Part shown: positions 8,698 to 16,625 of the stretch, in pieces
Position numbering within the stretch: the first letter of the stretch is position 1
Layout of the letters: each line of letters starts with the position of its first letter
Source: Haliea sp. E1-2-M8
GTDB taxonomy: Bacteria; Pseudomonadota; Gammaproteobacteria; Pseudomonadales; Halieaceae
DNA length: 64,000 nt
Assembly (NCBI RefSeq): GCF_030649675.1
Contig: NZ_JAUTDR010000018.1
Location: 30,371 to 94,370, forward strand
Direction of reading: 5' to 3'
Notes under the pieces: model-generated
Databases searched by the model: none
Seen by the model: only the letters and a program-made list of their open reading frames with translations
What the model was told of the DNA's origin: nothing
Position numbers and translations under genes: made by a program

Positions 8698-9534
8698 TCA
8701 GGCCGCAGGCATCACAGCACCACCACACACACTGATCAGTTGCCCGGTTACATGCCTGGCGGCAGCAGAGGCAAGGTACACAGCCGCATTGGCAATATCC
8801 GCTGGTCGCCCGAGCCGCTGTAAGGCACGTGCCGAAGCTGTTGGTAATTCTTCCCCCGCCTCGTAAGCGGCATTGAAGGATTCCGGTGTGCCGAAGGTGT
8901 CCCCCAGGGTATTCCAGAAGCTGCCGGCGGAAATCTCGGCGCTGGATTCGGGAACTATCCAGCCTGGGGCGATAGTGTTGACCCGTATGTCATACTGGCC
9001 AAGATCGGCGGCCAGGGCCCGGGTCAGGGAGACCATGAATCCCTTGCAGCCGGCGTAAACGGGGTCGTTACGCCCGGCGGTGCCACTTATCGCGGCGGCG
9101 GAGGCGATGTTGACGATCGCGCCACCACCTCGCTCCACGAAATGCCTGGTCACTGCCTGGGTCACCCACAGGGTGCCACGGATATTGAGGTCGATCATCC
9201 AGTCGATGTCGGCCGGCGTGACTTCCAGCAGCCGTGCAAAGCCCTTGCCGCCACCGGCATTGTTGACCAGGACATCAATCTGTCCGAAGGTCGCCAGTGT
9301 CTGTTCCACCATCGCGTCCACCGAGGCGCGATCGGTGATGTCGGTGCGACAATTGAGAATACTGGGGTTGTTGGCGAATCGCTCGTGCTCCGCCGCCGGG
9401 GCGTGATCGGCGATGACCACCTGCGCACCCCGTTGGGCGAATGCCCTGACCATCCCCTGGCCAATGCCGCCGTTACCGCCGGTGACGATGACCGTTTTGC
9501 CCTCAAAGGAGAAAGCATCCTGCTGATCAATCAT
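8698..9534 (-). CDS. Short-chain dehydrogenase/reductase
   Basis: A 278-residue SDR with TGGNGGIG (18-25), NNAG (91-94), Tyr160 and Lys164, ending in the common VTGQ-ISV-GG segment. I prefer the ATG at 9534 because a strong GGAGGT lies just upstream. An in-frame GTG at 9549 overlaps the stop of the preceding gene but has no better ribosome site. Between residues 200 and 230 it has an insertion (SFWNTLGDTFGTPES) not seen in the other SDRs here. The gene follows the SDR at 9546-10343 with almost no gap, so translation is probably coupled. Confidence 0.88.
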   Translation of the reverse strand: MIDQQDAFSFEGKTVIVTGGNGGIGQGMVRAFAQRGAQVVIADHAPAAEHERFANNPSILNCRTDITDRASVDAMVEQTLATFGQIDVLVNNAGGGKGFARLLEVTPADIDWMIDLNIRGTLWVTQAVTRHFVERGGGAIVNIASAAAISGTAGRNDPVYAGCKGFMVSLTRALAADLGQYDIRVNTIAPGWIVPESSAEISAGSFWNTLGDTFGTPESFNAAYEAGEELPTASARALQRLGRPADIANAAVYLASAAARHVTGQLISVCGGAVMPAA

Positions 9535-9545
9535 GGCGACCTCCG

Positions 9546-10343
9546 TCACAGGTCGGGCAGCCTGAAGGGCAGGTTGGTATCCTGCAGGCCGCCGTCCATG
9601 TCGAGAATGGCGCCGGTGGAATAGGAGCCCGCCTCCGAGCAGAGGAACAGGGCGGCCAGCCCGACGTTCTCTGCGTCACCGATGCTTTGCAGCGGGGTCT
9701 TTGCCAGCAGTTTCTCTCGAAATCCGGCCTCCATGTCGAAAGTGTTCTGCAGGGCGGGCGTCATGATGGAACCCAGGGCCAGACAGTTGACCCGGATCCT
9801 GGGGGCCAGCTCCTCTGCCATGCAGCGGGTCAGATGGTCCAGGGCGGCCTTCGCTACGCAATAGGCCATCATTCCGCGTATGCCGATGTGACCCGCTCCA
9901 GAGGAAATATTGATGATGCTGCCACCGCCGCGCTTGAGCAGCCAGGGAGTGGCCAGGCGGCTGAGGACGAAGGCGGAGGTAGTGTTCCAGTCGAAATGGT
10001 GGCGGAAGGCTTCCGTGGTGGTGTCCAGGAACGCGGCGTAGTCACTGCCACCGGCGTTGTTGACCACGATGTCGATGCCACCACAGCGCTCCACCGTAGT
10101 GTCCACCAGGGCAGCCAACTGGTCCTCCTGCATCACATCGGCAATCAGCGCCTCGGCACTCCCGCCCGCCTGTTTGACCAGCTCAACAGTTTCATCGATT
10201 TGAGCTGCAGTTCGCGCCGAGCACACTACGTGCGCACCGCCGGCCGCCATCGCCAGGGCGATGCCGCGTCCCACACCTCGACCGGCACCGGTGACAATAG
10301 CGACCTGGCCATCCACACGCATGCGGTCCAACAGATTGGTCAT
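9546..10343 (-). CDS. Short-chain dehydrogenase/reductase (paralogue of 1208-2047)
   Basis: A 265-residue classical SDR: TGAGRGVG (18-25), NNAG (95-98), Ser147/148, Tyr161, Lys165. It shares long identical blocks with the plus-strand SDR at 1208-2047, including ALGSIMTPAL and the C-terminal GGLQDTNLPFRLPD, which points to an intra-cluster duplication. It lies 19 bases downstream of the diaminopentanoate-dehydrogenase-like gene at 10363 and is directly followed by another SDR, so 7.1-11.4 kb looks like one minus-strand operon. The layout recalls bacterial 7-alpha-hydroxysteroid dehydrogenases; the real substrate is not known. Confidence 0.9.
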   Translation of the reverse strand: MTNLLDRMRVDGQVAIVTGAGRGVGRGIALAMAAGGAHVVCSARTAAQIDETVELVKQAGGSAEALIADVMQEDQLAALVDTTVERCGGIDIVVNNAGGSDYAAFLDTTTEAFRHHFDWNTTSAFVLSRLATPWLLKRGGGSIINISSGAGHIGIRGMMAYCVAKAALDHLTRCMAEELAPRIRVNCLALGSIMTPALQNTFDMEAGFREKLLAKTPLQSIGDAENVGLAALFLCSEAGSYSTGAILDMDGGLQDTNLPFRLPDL

Positions 10344-10362
10344 GAAGCTCTCCTGTAGCTAA

Positions 10363-11445
10363 TCAGCGGAAGGCGCCGTGGCTGGTGATGATCGGCAGGT
10401 CGAGGAAGGTGCGCACCCCTGGCTCCGCCCGGCACACTGCCGGGATAGCGTTTACGGCGTGAACGGCCGTGCCCAGTAGCGCACCTTCTTCACCGCCCTT
10501 GCCGAACATCGGGTGGTTTTTGTCGAAGGACGCACAGACCTCCAGATTGATGCGATAGGAGGGGGTTCCCTCAACGGTGATGGTCCAGGACACTTCCTTC
10601 TCGGATTCAACCGGCCAGGCCGGATCGATGTCCATGGTGGTTTTCCAGTAAGTGCGCAACACAAAGGCTGGCTTGCCGTTGACAATGCCCCGCCACTCGA
10701 AGCGTCGGCAGGCAACGGTGCCAGGCTCGATACTGCGGCCGTTGGCCAGTTCCACGCGACTTTTGGCCAGCGCCACTTCATGGTTGGGCTCAACCCGTTC
10801 CAGAGTGACACCCATATGGTCGGCCATCATCACCATGGACTCGCGGAAATAGGCGCTCATCCAGTCCAGGAAGGGATTGTCCGGTCGCAGCGCTTCCTCC
10901 CGGGTCTTGCCGAAGCCAATATTGTCCATCATGATCTCGGGCGCATCACTGGTATAGACGTGAACGTCGGAAATCTCCTGAACGGTGATCTGGCGGGCGC
11001 GGTGGGACAGGCCTGACAGGGTCAGGGGCAGGACATCCGACATGAAGGCGGGATTGATGCCTGAGCCGTGGAACACGCTGTTGCCTGCCAGCGCAGCCTG
11101 CTGTAGCTGTTCCCAGGCGGCGTCGCCACGTGCCCTTGGATAGAGGTTGCCGGCTGTGGTGATGACATTTACGCCGCGCCGAAGAAGATCAGCTATTTCG
11201 TCGGCATCGGGCTGCATGGGCATATAGAGCAGGCAGTCAGCTTCGGCCAGCGGTAGAGCCTCCGGGTCCATGACCGCCTTGATGCCCGTGTCTGGGCGGT
11301 CACACAGATGACCGGCATCCAGTCCGACTTTCGCTTCACTGTAGACCTTGACGCCAGTGAGCTGCATATCGGGGTCATCGAGCACAGCCCGCAGGGCGTG
11401 CCTGCCTACCGCTCCCGAACCCCACTGGATGACTTTGTAGATCAT
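10363..11445 (-). CDS. 2,4-diaminopentanoate dehydrogenase-like protein
   Basis: A 360-residue Rossmann protein with the family signature VIQWGSGAVGRHALRAV near the N terminus, the GSGINPAFMSDVLPL segment in the middle and a C-terminal domain ending PGVRTFLDLPIITSHGAF. Same family and length as 7582-8664 and 58528-59610, but clearly diverged from both. It is the first gene of the minus-strand run, divergent from the GlxA-type regulator at 11578 across a 132-base intergenic region, which is a plausible place for control of the whole run. The reaction is unknown; NAD(P)-dependent oxidoreduction is inferred from the fold. Confidence 0.85.
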   Translation of the reverse strand: MIYKVIQWGSGAVGRHALRAVLDDPDMQLTGVKVYSEAKVGLDAGHLCDRPDTGIKAVMDPEALPLAEADCLLYMPMQPDADEIADLLRRGVNVITTAGNLYPRARGDAAWEQLQQAALAGNSVFHGSGINPAFMSDVLPLTLSGLSHRARQITVQEISDVHVYTSDAPEIMMDNIGFGKTREEALRPDNPFLDWMSAYFRESMVMMADHMGVTLERVEPNHEVALAKSRVELANGRSIEPGTVACRRFEWRGIVNGKPAFVLRTYWKTTMDIDPAWPVESEKEVSWTITVEGTPSYRINLEVCASFDKNHPMFGKGGEEGALLGTAVHAVNAIPAVCRAEPGVRTFLDLPIITSHGAFR

Positions 11446-11577
11446 GGCGTGCTTTCCTGTTGTTATCGTGATTTGTAGTCACCTCGCGGTTCTCGTATAT
11501 TAAGGAGGCGCCAATGGGCAAATAATGGGTAATCGCGTCAATTACTGGCCGAATTGGCCGGGGGGTGACGAATAAGT

Positions 11578-12522
11578 ATGCGTGCTGCCATATTGCTTAC
11601 ACCGGGTTCCGTCGTCTCCCTGGTAGCTGCAGTGCATGACCTGCTGTTGCACTGCATGACGCACCACATCAAGGAAGCAGCAGAGGTCGATCTGCTATAC
11701 GGGGTGTCAGCCAGGGATTGTGCCCTGCTGCAGGACCGCTTCAGTTTTATCAGGCAGTACGATGTGGCCAACGCGCCGCGTCCGGACTGGCTGTTCGTGC
11801 CCGCCTTGATGGTGGATGGCAGCTGGGAGCCCTGCCGGCAGGGCCGGCTGGCGTCGTGGTTGCGAGACGAGGCTGCCAACGGTACCCGAATCGTGGGTGT
11901 AGGCACCGGTGCCTTTCTCCTGGCTGAGGCGGGCCTGTTTCCCGGCGGCAAAGCCGTAACACACAGCCGCTATGCGGCTCTTTTCCAGCGTAACTTTCCA
12001 GCCCTGCAGGTGGTCGCAGAACCGGGATGGGTGGAGGAGGGGGCAGTTATCTGTTCGGGCGACCTGCCGTGGCAGGAGCTGGTGCTTGCAGAGATAGCGC
12101 GTCGTTGGGGTGATGCCGCTGCCCGGGATGTTGCCGAAACCTATGCCCTGCAATGGAATCATCTGCTGCATCATCCGGACGGCAGCGGTGGAATTGATGC
12201 GTCCATGGCCCAAGCCAGGTCCTGGCTGGCCGAACACTATGCGGAAGACAATCTCATTTCGCGTTGTATCGAGCACCTCGGCCTGTGTCGCCGCACGTTC
12301 AATCGGCGCTTCAAGCAAGAAACAGGTATGACACCCAAGGAATATGTGCATCGCTTGCGGGTGCAGGCCAGTCAGTCGCTTCTGGCATCCACCCGTCGCA
12401 GCATCGAGGATATCGGTGGCCATGTTGGCTACACCGACATGGGCGCGTTTTACAGGTTGTTTCGGCGCCACACCGGGGTCTCGCCGGGCCAGTTCCGTCG
12501 CGGGCACACTGCCTTGCCCTGA
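11578..12522 (+). CDS. GlxA-type AraC family transcriptional regulator
   Basis: A 314-residue regulator with two parts. Residues ~1-180 form a DJ-1/PfpI-like (class I glutamine-amidotransferase-like) sensor domain; residues ~205-310 form an AraC/XylS DNA-binding domain with two helix-turn-helix motifs (LGLCRRTFNRRFKQETGMTP and IGGHVGYTDMGAFYRLFRR). It belongs to the GlxA branch, whose ligands are mostly unknown; a nucleophilic Cys at the classic elbow is not evident (the elbow reads GVGTGAFLLAEAG). It is divergent from the minus-strand catabolic run, so it likely controls that run, the SDR at 12657, or both. GGGGGTGA precedes the ATG. Confidence 0.9.
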   Translation: MRAAILLTPGSVVSLVAAVHDLLLHCMTHHIKEAAEVDLLYGVSARDCALLQDRFSFIRQYDVANAPRPDWLFVPALMVDGSWEPCRQGRLASWLRDEAANGTRIVGVGTGAFLLAEAGLFPGGKAVTHSRYAALFQRNFPALQVVAEPGWVEEGAVICSGDLPWQELVLAEIARRWGDAAARDVAETYALQWNHLLHHPDGSGGIDASMAQARSWLAEHYAEDNLISRCIEHLGLCRRTFNRRFKQETGMTPKEYVHRLRVQASQSLLASTRRSIEDIGGHVGYTDMGAFYRLFRRHTGVSPGQFRRGHTALP

Positions 12523-12656
12523 ACCCCGCGGGCCGATTCACCACATTTTTCTTCACAGAACTCTCCATTCCAGCCTGCATGAAACATTGCGATAATAATC
12601 TTTTCTGGGTAGTCTTTCTTCGGCTACAGATAATTCTGGCTTAGACAGGACTCTTT

Positions 12657-13424
12657 ATGACACAGGATTTTCCGGCGGGTGTCGCCCTCGTCATTGGTGG
12701 CAGTGGCGGTACCGGCGCGGTTATCTGCGAGAAGCTGGCGGAAGCGGGTAGCGATGTGGTGCTGACCTATAACGGGAACCAGGCGCGAGCCGCTGAAACC
12801 GCTGAGCGGCTCAATGGCCTGGGACAGACTGCGGAGTATCATCAGCTCTCCATTGGCGACCATGTACGTGTCAAACAGTTGATCGACGATATTGCATCCA
12901 GACACCGGATCCACACCGTCGTGGTTGCGGCGGGATCAGACATCCCTCAGCTGATGATCAGGGACGTATCCCCTGAAGAGTGGCGGCGGGTGATCGACTC
13001 GGACGTCAACGGCTTCTTCAACATGGTCCACGCTTCCTTGCCTCACATGAAAGATGCTGGTGGAGGTTCGTACGTGCACATCAGTTCCGCTGGGTTGCAC
13101 AAGTGGCCCGAGCGCGATGTGCTCTCCGTCGCCCCCAAGGCCTCGATCGAATGGCTGATCCAGGGGCTGGCGAAGGAGGAGGGCGCATTTGGCATTCGCG
13201 CCAACAGCGTCGCCATCGGCGTAATCAATGCCGGTATTTTCAAGCGGCTCTGGGCCGATGGCACTTTTGACGAGGCGTGGAAGGACGCTGTCCAGGCTGG
13301 CTTGTGCATCAAGCGCTGGGGTGAGCCCGAGGAAGTGGCACACGCGGTTGTCTATCTGGCATCACAGCGCGCGGCCTATGTGACGGGCCAGATGCTTTCG
13401 GTGGATGGCGGCTACGGTGTCTGA
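12657..13424 (+). CDS. SDR-fold protein lacking the catalytic tyrosine
   Basis: A 255-residue protein with an SDR fold: a glycine-rich loop GGSGGTG (14-20), AAGS in place of NNAG, catalytic-position Ser143/144, and the ending VTGQMLSVDGGYGV. The conserved YxxxK reads SVAPK: Lys161 is kept but position 157 is Ser, so the general-acid/base Tyr is missing. The DNA reads cleanly through this site with no frameshift. Either the protein uses a different proton donor or it is a non-canonical or regulatory SDR. It follows the GlxA-type regulator by 134 bases and converges on the SnoaL-like gene. Confidence 0.85.
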   Translation: MTQDFPAGVALVIGGSGGTGAVICEKLAEAGSDVVLTYNGNQARAAETAERLNGLGQTAEYHQLSIGDHVRVKQLIDDIASRHRIHTVVVAAGSDIPQLMIRDVSPEEWRRVIDSDVNGFFNMVHASLPHMKDAGGGSYVHISSAGLHKWPERDVLSVAPKASIEWLIQGLAKEEGAFGIRANSVAIGVINAGIFKRLWADGTFDEAWKDAVQAGLCIKRWGEPEEVAHAVVYLASQRAAYVTGQMLSVDGGYGV

Positions 13425-13446
13425 CAAGGCGTATGCCGGTACTGAA

Positions 13447-14028
13447 TTACTCCTGCATCGGCGTGCCGTGCACACCCAAATAATGGCTGCTCAAGTTTGG
13501 CTCCTTTAGCAGAGGAGTATTGATTTCGTAGAGCCGCTCATAATGCGTCTCGATAATCAGCCAACGGCCGTTCTCCTTCACGTAGCGGTCCCAGTAGAGC
13601 AGGGTGCCCTGCAGGAAGTTGCCGATATCCAGCTGCCAGGCGAGGTCCGCCAGATACCAGACGCCGGTAGCCTCAGTCTCGCTGAGAATCTGGATTTCCG
13701 GATGGTGGCCATTGTGTTGACCGATCATGCGGGTATTGAAAGACTGCCCGATGGCCGCCAGGTATTCCGCCTTGCCATCCAGCTTCCACTCGTAGGTGCC
13801 ACCCTTGAAGTGCACATGTACGTCATCGTGGAACAGTTCGGACATCTCCTCCAGATTGGCGGTATCCACGCAGCGCAGATAGCAATGCTTGAGCTGCTTG
13901 ATGGCTTCGATGTCCATGAGGCGCTGGATATCGCGACGCAGGCCCTCGATGTCGGTTCCGGTAGCCTCCAGGGGAATGCCAGCGGTGATGCCCATGGTTT
14001 GTCGGTTCAACTTTGCTGGCTCGCGCAT
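13447..14028 (-). CDS. Nuclear transport factor 2 / SnoaL-like family protein
   Basis: A 193-residue protein with an N-terminal extension of ~35 residues followed by an NTF2-like cone fold: helix IQRLMDIEAIKQLKHCYLRCVD, the ELFHDDVHVHF strand, and the C-terminal WDRYVKENGRWLIIETHYERLY strand. This is the SnoaL_4 pattern found in ring-hydroxylating-dioxygenase beta subunits, steroid isomerases and polyketide cyclases. It could be a ketosteroid-isomerase-like enzyme or an accessory binding protein; the catalytic residues cannot be assigned. It lies downstream of the TetR gene at 14138 on the same strand, 109 bases apart. Confidence 0.82.
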   Translation of the reverse strand: MREPAKLNRQTMGITAGIPLEATGTDIEGLRRDIQRLMDIEAIKQLKHCYLRCVDTANLEEMSELFHDDVHVHFKGGTYEWKLDGKAEYLAAIGQSFNTRMIGQHNGHHPEIQILSETEATGVWYLADLAWQLDIGNFLQGTLLYWDRYVKENGRWLIIETHYERLYEINTPLLKEPNLSSHYLGVHGTPMQE

Positions 14029-14137
14029 GGTGCTGCTCCATTATTTTGGTTGTGGTCCTGCAGTGTAGTCTCTGTAGTAGACCCGGTCACCCGAAGACAA
14101 ATACCAGGGCGCCGGCAGTACTGAGTCAGCTCCAATG

Positions 14138-14749
14138 TCACGCGCGTAGGCCGGCAATAATGGTGCCGATCATCAGGTCCTGGCGGCGGCTGTCGCGCAT
14201 TTCTATGACGGGGCGGGAGGACAGGTTGTTGCGCTCAATACTAAATACCAGTGCCTGCAGCATATGCGCGGTATCTGCCGGGTGTGTTTGGGGCGCAATG
14301 TCGCCCTCACGGATCCCTCGCCGAATGACCTTTGCCAAAGCCCGTTTGACTTTGCGCAGCGCATCATCAGTTGCCTCCTGGTCCAGCATCAGTACCCCCT
14401 GCGCGTCATCAATCATCACTACCCGGATAAAACCTGGTTGATCATGTGACAGGAGGTCCCGCATCCACTGTTCGATCACCGTCAGTGCGGGTTGGCGGCT
14501 ATTGAGAATAAACCGCGTTACAGCCAGGGTGTCTTCCACAACCCGAGCGTTCAATGCCAGCAGAATAGCTTCCTTGGTTGGAAAGTACTTATAAATAGCT
14601 GCGCGCGAGAGGCCGCATCGCGCAGCGATCTGCATCATGCGAGTATCACGATACCCGTCCTCCAGAAAGCAGGCCGCCGCATTGTTCAGAATCTTCTCCC
14701 GGGTGGAGTCCGCTCGGGAGCGTGTTCCGCCGCTTTCGTTCTTTGTCAT
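14138..14749 (-). CDS. TetR/AcrR family transcriptional regulator
   Basis: About 203 residues. The N-terminal TetR helix-turn-helix is plain: REKILNNAAACFLEDGY, then MMQIAARCGLSRAAIYKYFPTKEAILLAL. The C-terminal ligand-binding/dimer domain is diverged. I choose ATG 14749 (AGGG eight bases upstream) over upstream in-frame starts at 14782 and 14857, which would add a non-conserved leader and, at 14857, almost abut the divergent gene. The gene is divergent from the cycloeucalenol-cycloisomerase-like gene at 14859, the obvious candidate target. A TATACT sequence (reverse complement of 14783-14788) could be its -10. Confidence 0.9.
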   Translation of the reverse strand: MTKNESGGTRSRADSTREKILNNAAACFLEDGYRDTRMMQIAARCGLSRAAIYKYFPTKEAILLALNARVVEDTLAVTRFILNSRQPALTVIEQWMRDLLSHDQPGFIRVVMIDDAQGVLMLDQEATDDALRKVKRALAKVIRRGIREGDIAPQTHPADTAHMLQALVFSIERNNLSSRPVIEMRDSRRQDLMIGTIIAGLRA

Positions 14750-14797
14750 TAGCGCCCTGTGGGTGAAAAATTCGGTAGACATAGTATAAGTATTCTG

Positions 14798-14826
14798 TTG
14801 ACTTTGATGAAGTGTAAATCTAGCAT
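14798..14826 (+). promoter_or_regulatory. Predicted sigma-70 promoter for the cycloisomerase-like gene
   Basis: TTGACT (14798-14803) and TAGCAT (14821-14826) are separated by 17 bases and lie 32 bases upstream of the ATG at 14859, which is preceded by AGGAG. The same short region would hold the divergent tetR promoter. A loose palindrome around 14780-14799 (ACA-A-TA / TA-T-TGT) may be the regulator's site but is weak. Confidence 0.45.
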
Positions 14827-14858
14827 TCCTTGCCGGCAAAGTAACAGGAGCAGACAAA

Positions 14859-15743
14859 ATGGCGGAGCAAATTGCCTCCGGGAAAGGTCTTCCCGGTTAC
14901 TGGTTCTCACCGAATCCGGACAAGGCATGGGGGGAAAAGTTCTTCCTGACTGTCGTGCCGTTCTGGTTCCTCTACAACATGGCGATGGTCCAGATGGGCT
15001 GGCTGAATACGGGCACATTCTGGAACATCATGCAGAATGTGCTGATGTGGATACCGTATTGTGTGCTGTTACCCTGGTTTCTGCGCCGCAACAGTGGTGT
15101 TGTGTGGCACGACAGTTACTGGTTCAAGTTCAATGTTTACATGTTCTGGTGGATTTTCCTCGCCACCTATTTCCACACCGAGTACTTTTTCGAGGTTCTG
15201 GGCCTGCGCTATCGTTTCGAGGACGTGACACTGTTTCTGGACTCTGCCCTGGTCGGCCCGGACGAAGCCACTGCCCTGGCGCAGCACATGAAAGTGCCGC
15301 CATCAATGTACTTCAACGCGATCGTTTTTTTCATCGTCTACCATGTGACTGCGGTGATCGCTCTGCGACGAATCCGCACCATGACCATGAACTGGAGCTC
15401 AGCAGCTGCGCGTTTTTTCACCTACTGCGGCATCGTGCTGCTGATCGCGGCATTTTGGGGTTGGGGTGAAACCTACATGTACTTCGTGATGATTTCCCAC
15501 GGCGATGATACTTCCGCCATGAACGTCTGGTACGAGAACCTGGATGCCATGCTCTGGGTGGGCTCCTGGTTTTATGCCCTGTACTTCGTGGTGGCGTTCC
15601 CGAATATCATCCGCCTGGATGAAGAAAGAGACGGTGAACGCTGGAGCATTGGTCGGGTGTTTATCGAATCAAGCTTCGTGGCGATGATCACTCTGCTGCT
15701 GATCGACCTGGCGACCCACCTGCTGGGTGGTCCCATCTACTGA
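14859..15743 (+). CDS. Cycloeucalenol cycloisomerase-like integral membrane protein
   Basis: A 294-residue polytopic membrane protein with about seven hydrophobic segments. I recognise close resemblance to plant cycloeucalenol cycloisomerase (CPI1), which opens the 9-beta,19-cyclopropane ring of cyclopropyl sterols. Shared features, in the same order, are the N-terminal AWGEKFFL-PFW, VWHDSYWFKFN, the HTEYFFEVLGLRY block, YHVTAVIALRRIRT, the WGETY-MYF segment and the late WFYALYFVVAFPNIIRLDEE. Length (~280 in plants) and the Asp/Glu/His in the membrane segments also agree. Bacterial homologues exist, but their function is unestablished to my knowledge. It starts a likely two-gene unit with the SDR at 15778 (34-base gap) and is divergent from a TetR gene. 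In this context a role in sterol/triterpenoid conversion is likely; the exact reaction is inferred. Confidence 0.75.
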   Translation: MAEQIASGKGLPGYWFSPNPDKAWGEKFFLTVVPFWFLYNMAMVQMGWLNTGTFWNIMQNVLMWIPYCVLLPWFLRRNSGVVWHDSYWFKFNVYMFWWIFLATYFHTEYFFEVLGLRYRFEDVTLFLDSALVGPDEATALAQHMKVPPSMYFNAIVFFIVYHVTAVIALRRIRTMTMNWSSAAARFFTYCGIVLLIAAFWGWGETYMYFVMISHGDDTSAMNVWYENLDAMLWVGSWFYALYFVVAFPNIIRLDEERDGERWSIGRVFIESSFVAMITLLLIDLATHLLGGPIY

Positions 15744-15777
15744 ACATGGTATTACAAGAGAAGGAAAAGGAAACATT

Positions 15778-16587
15778 ATGAACGATGTACTGGGTTATCA
15801 AGGCAAGCAAGTGGTTATTACCGGGGCCGCTTCTGGCATGGGTGCCGCGGCGGCGCAGTTGTTGGTCGATGTCGGTGCGGAGGTCCATGCGCTGGATATC
15901 AGCGACGTCACAGTGCCGGTGAAAAAGGCGATCAAGACGGACATGAAAGACCAGGCTTCAGTGGATGCTGCCATCGCTCAGTTGCCCGGGGAAATCTACG
16001 CGCTGTTCAATTGCGCCGGTGTGCCGCACCCGCCGTTTTCCGCGATGGATACGGTGATGATCAATTGGGTTGGCGCGCGCTACCTCACCGATGCGATGAT
16101 TCCACGCATCGGCAAGGGCGGCGGTATCGCGTCTATCGCTTCCACCGCGGGCATGGGTTGGAAAAGCAACCTGGATCTGGTCAAGGAGTTTTTGGCTGTG
16201 ACCGGCTTTGCCGAATCCAGAGCCTGGCTGGAAGCACACCCGGACCTCAACGTAGATCCGTATGGCTTCTCCAAGCAATGCATGGTTGTCTACACCATGA
16301 TGCAGGCAGGGGAGCTTGCGAAGCGTGAGGTGCGGATCAACTGCATTAGTCCTTCGCCCACGGCGACGGCGTTCATGGATCAGCTGACCAAGGAATTCGA
16401 TAGAGATGCGCTCAAGGTTTTCTGCCCCTCTAACGGGCGTTTCGCGGATCCCGCAGAAATGGGCGAACCACTGGTCCTGCTGAACAGCAAGCTGGCGAGC
16501 TTTGTAAGCGGCGTAAATCTGCCGGTGGATTTTGGCTACTGCGCGGAAGTGTGGATGCAGCAGCGGGACAATCTGCTGGGCGTCTAA
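15778..16587 (+). CDS. SDR family oxidoreductase, 3-alpha-hydroxysteroid-dehydrogenase-like
   Basis: A 269-residue SDR with TGAASGMG (15-22), NCAG (78-81), Ser122, Tyr162 and Lys166. Its features are those of the HsdA-type (Comamonas 3-alpha-hydroxysteroid dehydrogenase/carbonyl reductase) branch: a shortened region after the second strand, a long insertion between the catalytic Ser and Tyr (STAGMGWKSNLDLVKEF... about 40 residues), and the SPTATAF segment. ATG 15778 is chosen because AAGGAAAAGG precedes it; an in-frame GTG at 15727 lies inside the upstream gene. Together with the cycloisomerase-like gene it suggests oxidation at the sterol 3-position, an inference from family and context. Confidence 0.87.
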   Translation: MNDVLGYQGKQVVITGAASGMGAAAAQLLVDVGAEVHALDISDVTVPVKKAIKTDMKDQASVDAAIAQLPGEIYALFNCAGVPHPPFSAMDTVMINWVGARYLTDAMIPRIGKGGGIASIASTAGMGWKSNLDLVKEFLAVTGFAESRAWLEAHPDLNVDPYGFSKQCMVVYTMMQAGELAKREVRINCISPSPTATAFMDQLTKEFDRDALKVFCPSNGRFADPAEMGEPLVLLNSKLASFVSGVNLPVDFGYCAEVWMQQRDNLLGV

Positions 16588-16625
16588 TCGAGAGCGTTTA
16601 AAGAGCGTGCTGAGAAGCTACGCTC

